From UBA4416 sp044353195 (lineage in GTDB: Bacteria > Bacteroidota > Bacteroidia > B-17B0 > Aurantibacillaceae): DNA of 25,921 nt. The first letter of the stretch is position 1. Each line of letters starts with the position of its first letter. Position numbers and translations under genes: made by a program. The notes beneath the pieces were generated by a model. It worked only from the letters and a program-made list of their open reading frames with translations, was not told the DNA's origin and made no database searches. Below are positions 15,508-23,630 of this stretch, piece by piece. The stretch covers positions 1-25,921 of the forward strand of contig JBILCJ010000008.1 in the NCBI GenBank assembly GCA_044353195.1, read 5' to 3'.

Positions 15508-18366
15508 TTAAGCTGTAACCGCTTCTTCCATATAAGATTCAATTGGAAGGCAAGAGCAAACTAAGTTTCTATCACCATAAGCGCTATCAACTTTAGCAAC
15601 ACTTGGCCAGAATTTATTGTCACGAACCCAATTTAATGGATATGCCGCTTTTTGACGAGAGTATGGTTTAGTCCAGTTATCAGAAACAACTAATTTACAA
15701 GTATGAGGCGCATTTTTAATAATGTTATCTACCTTGTCAAATTTACCTTCTTCAATTTCTTTAATTTCTTTTCGAATAGAAATCATTGCTTCACAAAAAC
15801 GATCTAACTCACCTTTGCTCTCACTTTCCGTAGGCTCTACCATTAAGGTATTTACTACAGGAAACGCAACTGTAGGCGCGTGAAAACCATAATCCATTAA
15901 TCGCTTCGCTATATCAGCTACTTCAACACCTGTACTCATTTTAAATTCATTACAATCTAAAATCATTTCATGAGCACAGCGGCCGTTTTTACCGGTATAT
16001 AATATTTTATAACTGTCTTGCAGTAATTCTTTCATGTAGTTAGCATTTAGAATAGCTATTTCTGTAGCTTTTTTCAAGCCATCAGCACCTAGCATTTTTA
16101 TGTAACCATAAGAAATTAATAAAATTAATGCACTACCATAAGGTGCTGCTGAAACCGCTGTAATTGCATTATCCCCGCCTGTATTTACAATAGTATGAGA
16201 AGGTAAAAAGGGAACTAACTTTTCAACCACTCCAATTGGCCCCATTCCAGGTCCACCTCCACCATGAGGAATAGCAAATGTTTTATGTAAGTTTAAGTGA
16301 CATACATCGGCACCAATATTACCTGGTGATGTTAAGCCAACTTGGGCATTCATATTTGCACCATCCATGTATACTAAACCACCATGATCATGAATTAAAT
16401 CGGTAATTTCTTTAATTGCTTCTTCGTAAACACCGTGAGTGGATGGATAGGTAACCATTAAACATGATAAATTATCTTTGTGTAACTCTGCTTTTTCTTT
16501 TAAATCAGCAAAATCAATATTTCCTTTATCATCACATTTCGTTACAATAATTGTCATACCTGCCATAGCAGCACTTGCAGGATTTGTACCATGTGCGGAT
16601 GAAGGGATTAAGGCAATATTGCGATGTGAATTTCCGTTTGCGATATGGTAAGCCCTGATAACCATTAAGCCTGTATATTCGCCTTGTGCTCCTGAATTTG
16701 GTTGGAAGCTCATACGGGCAAAACCCGTAATTTCAGATAAATCTTTGTTGAGTTGTTCAATTATTTCTGCATATCCTTGAGCCTGATTTACTGGCACAAA
16801 TGGATGAATATTTGCAAACTCAGGCCATGTAATCGGCAATAATTCTGAGGCAGCATTTAATTTCATTGTACATGAGCCTAAAGCTATCATAGAATGAACT
16901 AAAGACAAATCTTTGTTTTCTAAGCGCTTGATGTAACGCATCATTTCGCTTTCGCTATGGTAGCTATTAAACACTGGGTGTGTTAAAAAATGAGATTGAC
17001 GATTTAAGTTTGATGAAGAAATCACATAAGACTTATTTGGTTCAGCATGTAATACAATATTAAATACAGATAAAATATCCACTAAATCTTGCTGTTGAAC
17101 AGTTTGGTCTATCGAAATACCAATATGCTTATCATCTACTTTTCTAAAATTAATTTCTTTTGCTTCAGCCGCTGCTATTATTTTATTTGCGTCACAAGCC
17201 ACTATAACAGTATCAAAATATAATTTTGTTTTTACCTCAAATCCACTGTTTTTTAGAGCGCCGACTAAAGTGTTGGTAGTGTTATGAACGCCTTGCGCAA
17301 TTGCTCTAATTCCGTCTTGTCCATGATACACGGCATACATACTTGCCATAATTGCTAATAAGGCTTGTGCTGTGCAAATATTAGAAGTTGCTTTATCACG
17401 CTTGATATGTTGTTCGCGAGTTTGTAAAGCCATTCTTAACGCTGGGTTTCCCTCTGCATCAACTGATACGCCAATAATACGACCTGGAATTGAACGTTTA
17501 TAATCTTCTTTACAAGTAAAAAATGCGGCATGTGGTCCACCATACCCTAATGGAACACCAAAGCGCTGAGAGTTACCAACTACGCAATCTGCACCCCATT
17601 CACCTGGAGGAGTTAATAAAGCTAATGCTAACAAATCAGTTGCTACGACAACTTGAATTTCTTTTGCATGTGCCTCAGCAACAAAGGCTTTGTAATCTGT
17701 TACCTCACCATTCATATCGGGATATTGAATTAAAGCCCCGAAAAAAGAATCGTCTAATGATATTGTGTTGGCATCAGCAATAACTAATTCAATACCATAA
17801 GGCACCGCACGTGTTCTTACAACATCAATTGTTTGAGAAAATACAGTATTACTAATAAAAAATTTATTTCCACCATTTTTAATTTTGTCTTTACTACGGT
17901 TGCTATAAAACATGGCTAACGCTTCAGAAGCAGCTGTGGCTTCATCTAACAAAGATGCATTTGCAATAGGCATAGCCGTTAGATCCATAACCATAGTCTG
18001 AAAATTTAAAATGGCTTCTAATCGACCTTGTGCAATTTCAGCTTGATAAGGTGTGTAAGCAGTGTACCAACCTGGATTTTCTAAAACGTTTCGTTGAATA
18101 ACGGCTGGTAATATATTATTGTAATATCCTAAACCTATATAAGAACGAAATGTTTTATTTTTTGCTCCTAAAGATTTTAAGTGTTTAGCATATTGATATT
18201 CAGTCATAGCTGGCGCAACATGCAAAGGTTGCGTTAAACGAATACCTGAAGGTACTGTTTGATTTATTAATTCATCGACCGATGCAACACCAATTTTGGC
18301 AAGCATTTGTTTAATTTCATTTTCGCGTGGACCGTTATGACGGTTAATAAATTGATCAGTTGTCAT
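15508..18366 (-). CDS. gcvP: Glycine dehydrogenase (decarboxylating), P-protein
   Basis: GcvP is the PLP-dependent P-protein of the glycine cleavage system. It decarboxylates glycine and passes the aminomethyl group to lipoyl-GcvH. The 952-residue length matches the single-chain form, in which the two halves that are separate subunits in some bacteria are joined. The PLP lysine is K695 in HLNLHKTFAIPHGGGG, and other signatures are HNGPRE (10-15), GLGYYNNILP (78-87), EAT-A-SEAL (142-150) and SSAHGTNPASA (589-599). GcvH, GcvT and Lpd genes are not in the window. It is 83 bp downstream of dnaG on the same strand and ends in its own terminator. No glycine riboswitch is visible in the short upstream gap. 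Confidence 0.97.
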   Translation of the reverse strand: MTTDQFINRHNGPRENEIKQMLAKIGVASVDELINQTVPSGIRLTQPLHVAPAMTEYQYAKHLKSLGAKNKTFRSYIGLGYYNNILPAVIQRNVLENPGWYTAYTPYQAEIAQGRLEAILNFQTMVMDLTAMPIANASLLDEATAASEALAMFYSNRSKDKIKNGGNKFFISNTVFSQTIDVVRTRAVPYGIELVIADANTISLDDSFFGALIQYPDMNGEVTDYKAFVAEAHAKEIQVVVATDLLALALLTPPGEWGADCVVGNSQRFGVPLGYGGPHAAFFTCKEDYKRSIPGRIIGVSVDAEGNPALRMALQTREQHIKRDKATSNICTAQALLAIMASMYAVYHGQDGIRAIAQGVHNTTNTLVGALKNSGFEVKTKLYFDTVIVACDANKIIAAAEAKEINFRKVDDKHIGISIDQTVQQQDLVDILSVFNIVLHAEPNKSYVISSSNLNRQSHFLTHPVFNSYHSESEMMRYIKRLENKDLSLVHSMIALGSCTMKLNAASELLPITWPEFANIHPFVPVNQAQGYAEIIEQLNKDLSEITGFARMSFQPNSGAQGEYTGLMVIRAYHIANGNSHRNIALIPSSAHGTNPASAAMAGMTIIVTKCDDKGNIDFADLKEKAELHKDNLSCLMVTYPSTHGVYEEAIKEITDLIHDHGGLVYMDGANMNAQVGLTSPGNIGADVCHLNLHKTFAIPHGGGGPGMGPIGVVEKLVPFLPSHTIVNTGGDNAITAVSAAPYGSALILLISYGYIKMLGADGLKKATEIAILNANYMKELLQDSYKILYTGKNGRCAHEMILDCNEFKMSTGVEVADIAKRLMDYGFHAPTVAFPVVNTLMVEPTESESKGELDRFCEAMISIRKEIKEIEEGKFDKVDNIIKNAPHTCKLVVSDNWTKPYSRQKAAYPLNWVRDNKFWPSVAKVDSAYGDRNLVCSCLPIESYMEEAVTA

Positions 18367-18449
18367 GTGTATATTTTAAGAGTTGCTAAATTTACGTATT
18401 TACTATATTATATGGTTTTGATTTTTTCAACAGGTGTTTAAAATGAGAT

Positions 18450-20423
18450 TTAATTAGTGATGGTGATCCCTAAAATTTTATTAACCCTCATTTTTTGTAT
18501 TTCTAATTTTTTGATAGATTCAAAAACATCACTATTTTCAAACGGGTCTGCAGTTTTTAATTGTTCTTTTATTGATAATATCATTGTGTTTAATCTACGA
18601 GCTTTTAAGCTAAATAGACGATGATCGATACCTTTTTTTAATAAATGAATTTCTAAAGGTACGTCAACGCCAAATTTTTGCCAACCATTACTTACAACAT
18701 CTGTAAGTGACGCAATGTTTAAAGCAAATTGAGAAATAACTGGATTTTGATGATTTAAAAAAGAATTAGTAGTTGGAATTATGCCTTGTTCTAAGTGATG
18801 CTGACATTCATCCAACACCATTTGATACATAGGATTTATGAATTCTAATTTATCTCTCCAAAGTTCAAAAATAATAAATTCACAAACAGTTAATTGAATT
18901 GATTGCTGAACGTTATCAGTGTCTTCAGCTTCTACATTTATTAAAACATTTCCATATTGCATCATTAACTGCAATAAATCCTTTTCTTCATTATCTAAAA
19001 CAACATCTTTTGGTTCTTCTTCAATTTGAACATCTTCGGTATAAATTTCATCTAAAGGGTAATTGCTTGAAGGTGCTTGATTTTTGTTTCCTTTTTTTCG
19101 AATGATTTTATTGATAGCAATGTGCAAAATTTGTTCACCAATATCCATGATTTTAGAACATTCTTTGACATAAACAGAACGATTTATAGCATCTGGAATG
19201 ACGGCAATGCTTTCAACGATATCTTTAATTAATTCTGCTCTTTTTATCGGATCGTTTTCTGCTTCTTGATAAAGTAAACTTGTTTTAAAGGCAATGAAAT
19301 CTTTACTGTTTGATTTTATAAATGCTTTAAACTCATCATTTGTTACTTTTTTACTATATGAATCTGGGTCATCTCCGTCTGGGAATAATAGCACCCGAAC
19401 ATTCATTCCTTCTTCTAAAATTAAGTCAATTCCTCTAAAACTTGCCTTTATTCCAGCTAAATCGCCATCATATAAAATGGTGATGTTTTTGGTAAAACGA
19501 TGAATTAATTTTATTTGCTCAACCGTTAAAGATGTTCCACTTGATGCAACCACATTTTCAATTCCAGATTGATGCATGGAAATAACATCTGTATATCCTT
19601 CAACTAAAAAACAAGTGTCTTCTTGAATGATTGTTTTTTTTGCTTGAAACAAACCATAAAGTGTTTTGCTTTTATCGTAAATATCGGTTTGTGGAGAGTT
19701 TATGTATTTGGCTTGTTTTTTATCATTCGTTAAAATTCTACCACCGAAGCCAATTACTTTTCCTGTGATGTTATGAATAGGAAACATGACTCTTCCTGTA
19801 TACCTATCAAATATATCTGTAACTGTTATTGGATTTCCATCAATATGATTATTTGATAAAATAGACATTCCTGTTTTGACTAAATATTCAGGCTTGTAAC
19901 TATTTTTTACGGCTGTTTCCGAAAATTTTCGTCGTTCGTCAGAGCTATATCCTAATTGAAATTTATCAATTGTTGCTTGCGAAAACCCTCTTTCTGTAAA
20001 ATATCCTAAGCCGATAGATCTTCCTAAATCATCATTCAATAATAAATCAGTGAAATATTTTTGCGCATATTGCATAACGATATACAAACTTTCTTTTTCG
20101 TTTTGCTGCGCTTTTTCTTCGTTGGTTACTTCTTTTTCAACGACTTCAATCCCATATTTATTTGCTAAATATTTTAATGCTTCTGGATATGATAAACTTT
20201 CATGATCCATGATAAAGTTAACAGCTGTGCCTGATTTGCTACAACCAAAACATTTGTAAATTCCTTTGGCAGGAGATACAGTGAATGATGGAGATTTTTC
20301 GCCGTGAAACGGACATAATCCTAATAAATTTGAACCACGTTTTTTTAACGTGATAAAATCACCAATAACATCCTCAACGCGAGCCGCATCAATAATTTTA
20401 TCTATGGTAAATTTAGGAATCAA
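18450..20423 (-). CDS. dnaG: DNA primase DnaG
   Basis: DnaG makes RNA primers for DNA replication. The 657-residue protein has an N-terminal CHC2 zinc ribbon (C37, H40, C58, C61 around LCPFH and YKCFGC), then the catalytic core with the TOPRIM motifs VEGYTDV (E275) and DGD (D319, D321), and a C-terminal helicase-interaction region from about 430. The only available start is TTG at 20423: the codon three upstream is a stop, and the first residues (IPKFTIDKIIDAARVEDVI) already match the family N-terminus. The rare start codon may keep expression low, which suits a protein needed in few copies. It is not in the usual rpsU-dnaG-rpoD arrangement. Its C-terminal region is divergent, as expected for Bacteroidota. 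Confidence 0.96.
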   Translation of the reverse strand: MIPKFTIDKIIDAARVEDVIGDFITLKKRGSNLLGLCPFHGEKSPSFTVSPAKGIYKCFGCSKSGTAVNFIMDHESLSYPEALKYLANKYGIEVVEKEVTNEEKAQQNEKESLYIVMQYAQKYFTDLLLNDDLGRSIGLGYFTERGFSQATIDKFQLGYSSDERRKFSETAVKNSYKPEYLVKTGMSILSNNHIDGNPITVTDIFDRYTGRVMFPIHNITGKVIGFGGRILTNDKKQAKYINSPQTDIYDKSKTLYGLFQAKKTIIQEDTCFLVEGYTDVISMHQSGIENVVASSGTSLTVEQIKLIHRFTKNITILYDGDLAGIKASFRGIDLILEEGMNVRVLLFPDGDDPDSYSKKVTNDEFKAFIKSNSKDFIAFKTSLLYQEAENDPIKRAELIKDIVESIAVIPDAINRSVYVKECSKIMDIGEQILHIAINKIIRKKGNKNQAPSSNYPLDEIYTEDVQIEEEPKDVVLDNEEKDLLQLMMQYGNVLINVEAEDTDNVQQSIQLTVCEFIIFELWRDKLEFINPMYQMVLDECQHHLEQGIIPTTNSFLNHQNPVISQFALNIASLTDVVSNGWQKFGVDVPLEIHLLKKGIDHRLFSLKARRLNTMILSIKEQLKTADPFENSDVFESIKKLEIQKMRVNKILGITITN

Positions 20424-20480
20424 GGTAACTTATTTAACGATATAAATATACTCTCAAAATATGTATTTTAGAAAATTTAT

Positions 20481-20517
20481 ATAAAGCTATATTTGAGTCA
20501 TTTAGCTTTATTTTTTT
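20481..20517. terminator. Inverted repeat, possible terminator of the ribF-LRR unit
   Basis: ATAAAGCTA (20481-20489) and TAGCTTTAT (20503-20511) form a perfect 9-bp stem with a 13-base loop, within the 121 bp between the LRR gene and dnaG. The strong T run (20511-20517) follows on the plus strand, while the genes around it are read on the minus strand, where only a weak ATAAATTTT tract follows. It may be a weak minus-strand terminator or an unrelated element. Confidence 0.4.
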
Positions 20518-20544
20518 GCTGTTTATCTTATTCTATTCAATTGT

Positions 20545-21186
20545 TTACCATTTACATTTGCAACTAGGGGACATTTGAACAGTAGCTTTTGGCAATAAAT
20601 TAGTGATATAGAGTTGTGTTTCATCACTAATTAAAATGTTTCGCAAATCGAGAACCTTGAGTGATTTTAAGTTCTTAAGTGTTGATGGATATTCACTAAA
20701 ATCATTACTCCATAAATCTAACATTTCGAGGTTTTCTAAATTTCCAATTTGAGGAGGTAATGTTTCTATGTCGTTTTGGTTTAGGTTTAAGTATTTTAAA
20801 TGAATTAGTTTTCCGATTGTTTTTGGTATAATTTTTAAACCTGTTTTACTACATGCTAAATATTGTAATTGATTAAATAACGCGATACTGTCTGGTAATT
20901 CTTCAATTTTATTTTTACTAATATCTAAGTACTGTAAGTTTTTAAATCTTAATATTTCCATCGGAAATGATTTCAAATGACTTTTTCTTAATACAAGCTT
21001 TATAACGGCATCAGGATTTTTCATGCCATCTTCGATAGATATGACGCTTGTTAACGTGTCAAGCGTAAGTGAATCTAGTAATTGCGCATGAGATGTTTTA
21101 AAAAGAAAACTAAAAAATAATATTAATACCAATTGACTGGAAGTAAGGGATTTTATTTTAAATAGTTTCGCAAGCAATTTTATCAT
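20545..21186 (-). CDS. Secreted leucine-rich-repeat protein
   Basis: The N-terminus is a signal peptide: basic residues, a hydrophobic stretch at 19-29 (LVLILFFSFLF) and a likely cleavage after SHA at 34. Six leucine-rich repeats of 23 residues follow with almost perfect periodicity, starting at 61, 84, 107, 130, 153 and 176, with the pattern LxxLxLxxNxIxxLPxxI. The tail SPSCKCKW holds two cysteines and may cap the repeats. Function is unknown; such proteins usually bind other proteins at the cell surface or in the periplasm. The ATG overlaps the end of ribF by 29 bp, so translation is probably coupled, although a functional link to flavin synthesis is not evident. The protein lacks a lipobox cysteine and a T9SS sorting domain. 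Confidence 0.8.
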   Translation of the reverse strand: MIKLLAKLFKIKSLTSSQLVLILFFSFLFKTSHAQLLDSLTLDTLTSVISIEDGMKNPDAVIKLVLRKSHLKSFPMEILRFKNLQYLDISKNKIEELPDSIALFNQLQYLACSKTGLKIIPKTIGKLIHLKYLNLNQNDIETLPPQIGNLENLEMLDLWSNDFSEYPSTLKNLKSLKVLDLRNILISDETQLYITNLLPKATVQMSPSCKCKW

Positions 21187-22081
21187 TAGCTAATTGTTCT
21201 TTAAGTTCATCTAAGTTATTAAATTTTATTTCATTTCTTAAATGTTTGATAAATTCAATTTTAATGATTTGACCATAGATATCATTATTGAAGTTAAAAA
21301 TATGCACTTCAATTTTCTGTAGCTCGTTACTGTCAGTTGTTGGATTATATCCGATATTGAGCATGCCTTTGTAAGTGGTGTTTTCAATTATCACATTAAC
21401 AGAATAAACTCCATTTTTTGGCTTTATTTTATCTGGGTCATTTAAATAAATATTGGCCGTAGGGTAACCAATTGTTCTTCCTAATTGTTTTCCTTTTACA
21501 ACTTCACCACGTATAAAAAACGAATAGCCTAGATAATTATTGGCTTCTTCAATATTTCCTAATTCAATAGCTTTTCTTATTCGTGTGCTGCTAATGTTTA
21601 TTTGATTTATTTCTTCAGCAGAAATTTCTTCGACATTAAAATTGTAATTAGATGAGACTTGCTTTAATGAATTGATATCACCTTCTCTATTTGATCCAAA
21701 ACGATGATCGTAACCAATAACAATAATTTTTGTATTTAGTTTTTTTGCAATTATTTCGGAAACGTACTCCTCTGCACTCAATTTAGAAAATGCTAAATCA
21801 AAAGGAAAAACGAGGACATTATCAATTCCAAATTGATTTAATAAATCACATTTTTCTTGTGTCGTGGTAATGAGTTTTAAATCGTGTTGTTCAGGAAATA
21901 AAATTTTTCGTGGATGCGGATCGAATGTAAATAAAAGCGTTTCGCCACCATGTTCTTTTTTTAGTCCGACCAATTTTTTTATGATTTTCTGATGACCTAA
22001 ATGCACGCCATCAAAGGTTCCAATTGTAACAATCGTATTTTTTAAATTGACAATTTCGGATATGTTATGGTATACACGCAC
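21158..22081 (-). CDS. ribF: Bifunctional riboflavin kinase / FAD synthetase
   Basis: RibF phosphorylates riboflavin to FMN and adenylates it to FAD. The 307-residue protein has the N-terminal nucleotidyltransferase domain with GTFDGVHLGH (21-30, the HxGH motif), GYDHRFG (123-129) and ISSTRIRKAI (163-172), then the riboflavin kinase domain beginning at GEVVKGKQLG (192-201) with GRTIGYPTAN (201-210). The start is a GTG at 22081, and the sequence from RVYHNI onward already fits family N-termini. It diverges from pheS across 172 bp. The LRR gene overlaps its 3' end. FMN riboswitches usually control rib genes, but I see none in the short leader. Confidence 0.95.
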   Translation of the reverse strand: MRVYHNISEIVNLKNTIVTIGTFDGVHLGHQKIIKKLVGLKKEHGGETLLFTFDPHPRKILFPEQHDLKLITTTQEKCDLLNQFGIDNVLVFPFDLAFSKLSAEEYVSEIIAKKLNTKIIVIGYDHRFGSNREGDINSLKQVSSNYNFNVEEISAEEINQINISSTRIRKAIELGNIEEANNYLGYSFFIRGEVVKGKQLGRTIGYPTANIYLNDPDKIKPKNGVYSVNVIIENTTYKGMLNIGYNPTTDSNELQKIEVHIFNFNNDIYGQIIKIEFIKHLRNEIKFNNLDELKEQLANDKIACETI

Positions 22082-22223
22082 AGAGAGGTTAAATATACAA
22101 TAAAACAGTTGATTTTAATTGATTTATCTAAAAATTCGCATTGCTTTTCCAAGACTTTTTTCATGTATTATGCGGGTTTTTGAATACTAGTTTGGCGGGC
22201 GCAAATAATACTAAAAAATTCAT

Positions 22224-22231
22224 TAAATTTG
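22224..22231 (+). promoter_or_regulatory. Possible -7 promoter element of pheS
   Basis: TAAATTTG is an exact match to TAnnTTTG, 22 bases before the pheS ATG, giving a leader of about 16 bases. A TTG at 22192-22194 lies further upstream than the usual spacing, so the -33 element is uncertain. Confidence 0.4.
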
Positions 22232-22253
22232 TTTTTCATTATTAGGGAATCGT

Positions 22254-23279
22254 ATGTTAGATAAAATAAATAGTCTTTTAGCCGAGATAGAAGAATTTTC
22301 AGCTAAAAGTAAAGAACACGTTGAAGAGTATCGAATTAAATGGTTGAGTAAAAAAGGCCAAGTTACTTCGTTGTTTGATGATTTTAAAACGGTTGCTCCA
22401 GAAATGAAAAGAGAAGTTGGTCAAAAATTGAATGAGCTTAAGATAAAAGCCCAAGATAAAATAAATGAATTGAATGAATCATTTGAAATGCAGAATGATA
22501 TAGATGTTTCTACTCAATTTGATTTAACAACACCTTCTGACCCAAGTATCGTTTTGGGTTCTCGTCATCCCTTATCAATTGTGAAAAATCAGATTATTGA
22601 TGTGTTTGCACGCATAGGATTCACTGTAAGTGATGGTAGAGAAATTGAAGATGATTGGCATAATTTTACAGCACTAAATACTCCCGAAAACCATCCTGCA
22701 CGTGATATGCAAGATACGTTTTATGTTAATATTAATCCTGAAATGGTACTGCGTACTCAAACATCTTCGGTACAAGTGCATGTTATGGAAAATCAGCAGC
22801 CACCAATTAGGACCATTTCGCCAGGAAGAGTTTATCGTAATGAAGCCATTAGCGCTCGTGCACACTGCCAATTTCATCAGATTGAAGGATTGTACATTGA
22901 TGAACATGTTTCGTTTGCAGATTTGAAACAAACTTTAAACTTTTTTGCGAAAGAATTATTTGGAACAGAAACCAAAATAAGAATGCGACCAAGTTATTTC
23001 CCATTTACAGAGCCAAGTGCAGAGGTGGATATTAGTTGTACGCTTTGTAAGGGTGACGGTTGCAATGTTTGTAAACACACTGGTTGGGTTGAAATTTTAG
23101 GTTGTGGCATGGTAGACCCTCAAGTGCTTGATAATTGTGGCATAGATAGTAAAAAATACACTGGCTTTGCTTTTGGTATGGGAATAGAAAGGATTACTAT
23201 GTTGAAGTATCGCGTGAAAGATTTACGTTTATTTTTTGAGAATGATGTTCGTTTTCTAAATCAATTTTCAGGCGAATAA
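22254..23279 (+). CDS. pheS: Phenylalanyl-tRNA synthetase alpha subunit
   Basis: PheS is the catalytic subunit of the alpha2-beta2 phenylalanyl-tRNA synthetase, which charges tRNA-Phe. The 341 residues include an N-terminal coiled coil that contacts tRNA (about 1-85), class II motif 2 with RVYRNEAISARAHCQFHQIEG (192-212, beginning at R192), and motif 3 with GFAFGMGIERI (304-314). Residues 262-273 hold a C-x2-C-x4-C-x2-C motif (C262, C265, C270, C273) inserted before WVEILGCGMVDP, absent from E. coli PheS but found in Bacteroidota and some other phyla, probably binding zinc. pheT is not adjacent, so the two subunits are encoded apart. The downstream TPR gene starts 3 bp after the stop and is likely cotranscribed. 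Confidence 0.96.
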   Translation: MLDKINSLLAEIEEFSAKSKEHVEEYRIKWLSKKGQVTSLFDDFKTVAPEMKREVGQKLNELKIKAQDKINELNESFEMQNDIDVSTQFDLTTPSDPSIVLGSRHPLSIVKNQIIDVFARIGFTVSDGREIEDDWHNFTALNTPENHPARDMQDTFYVNINPEMVLRTQTSSVQVHVMENQQPPIRTISPGRVYRNEAISARAHCQFHQIEGLYIDEHVSFADLKQTLNFFAKELFGTETKIRMRPSYFPFTEPSAEVDISCTLCKGDGCNVCKHTGWVEILGCGMVDPQVLDNCGIDSKKYTGFAFGMGIERITMLKYRVKDLRLFFENDVRFLNQFSGE

Positions 23280-23282
23280 CTA

Positions 23283-23603
23283 GTGAAAAATTCATTACGC
23301 AAAGAATCTCTTTTAACGATGCTTGAAAAAGAGCCACAAGACGTGTTTCTGAATTATGCATTAGCGATGGAATTTTTAAGTGAACATAATTTTTCTGCGG
23401 CCGAATCTCAGCTTCAAAAAACATTAAGCATAGAACCTGACTATTTACCTTGTTTTTATCAGTTAGGACAGGTACATGAAAAATTAAATCAGGATGTTTT
23501 AGCTATTCAGTTTTACAACAAAGGGATTGAATTGGCAAACAAGCAAGGAAATAAAAAAGCATTAGGTGAACTTAATGAAGCGCTTTGGTTGCTTCAAGAT
23601 TAA
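23283..23603 (+). CDS. Small TPR-repeat protein
   Basis: The 106 residues form about two to three tetratricopeptide repeats: FLNYALAMEFLSEHNFSAAESQLQK and the following LPCFYQLGQVHEKLNQDVLAIQFYNKGIELA (about 22-84) show the usual A/G-Y-A pattern. No signal peptide is seen, so it is probably cytoplasmic and acts in protein-protein contacts. The start is a GTG at 23283, 3 bp after the pheS stop; an ATG at 23319 would drop the first 12 residues but keep the repeats. It converges with mfd, 27 bp away, with no clear hairpin between them. Function unknown. Confidence 0.75.
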   Translation: MKNSLRKESLLTMLEKEPQDVFLNYALAMEFLSEHNFSAAESQLQKTLSIEPDYLPCFYQLGQVHEKLNQDVLAIQFYNKGIELANKQGNKKALGELNEALWLLQD

Positions 23604-23630
23604 AAAATAAGGACTTTTTGTTACTAGTGC

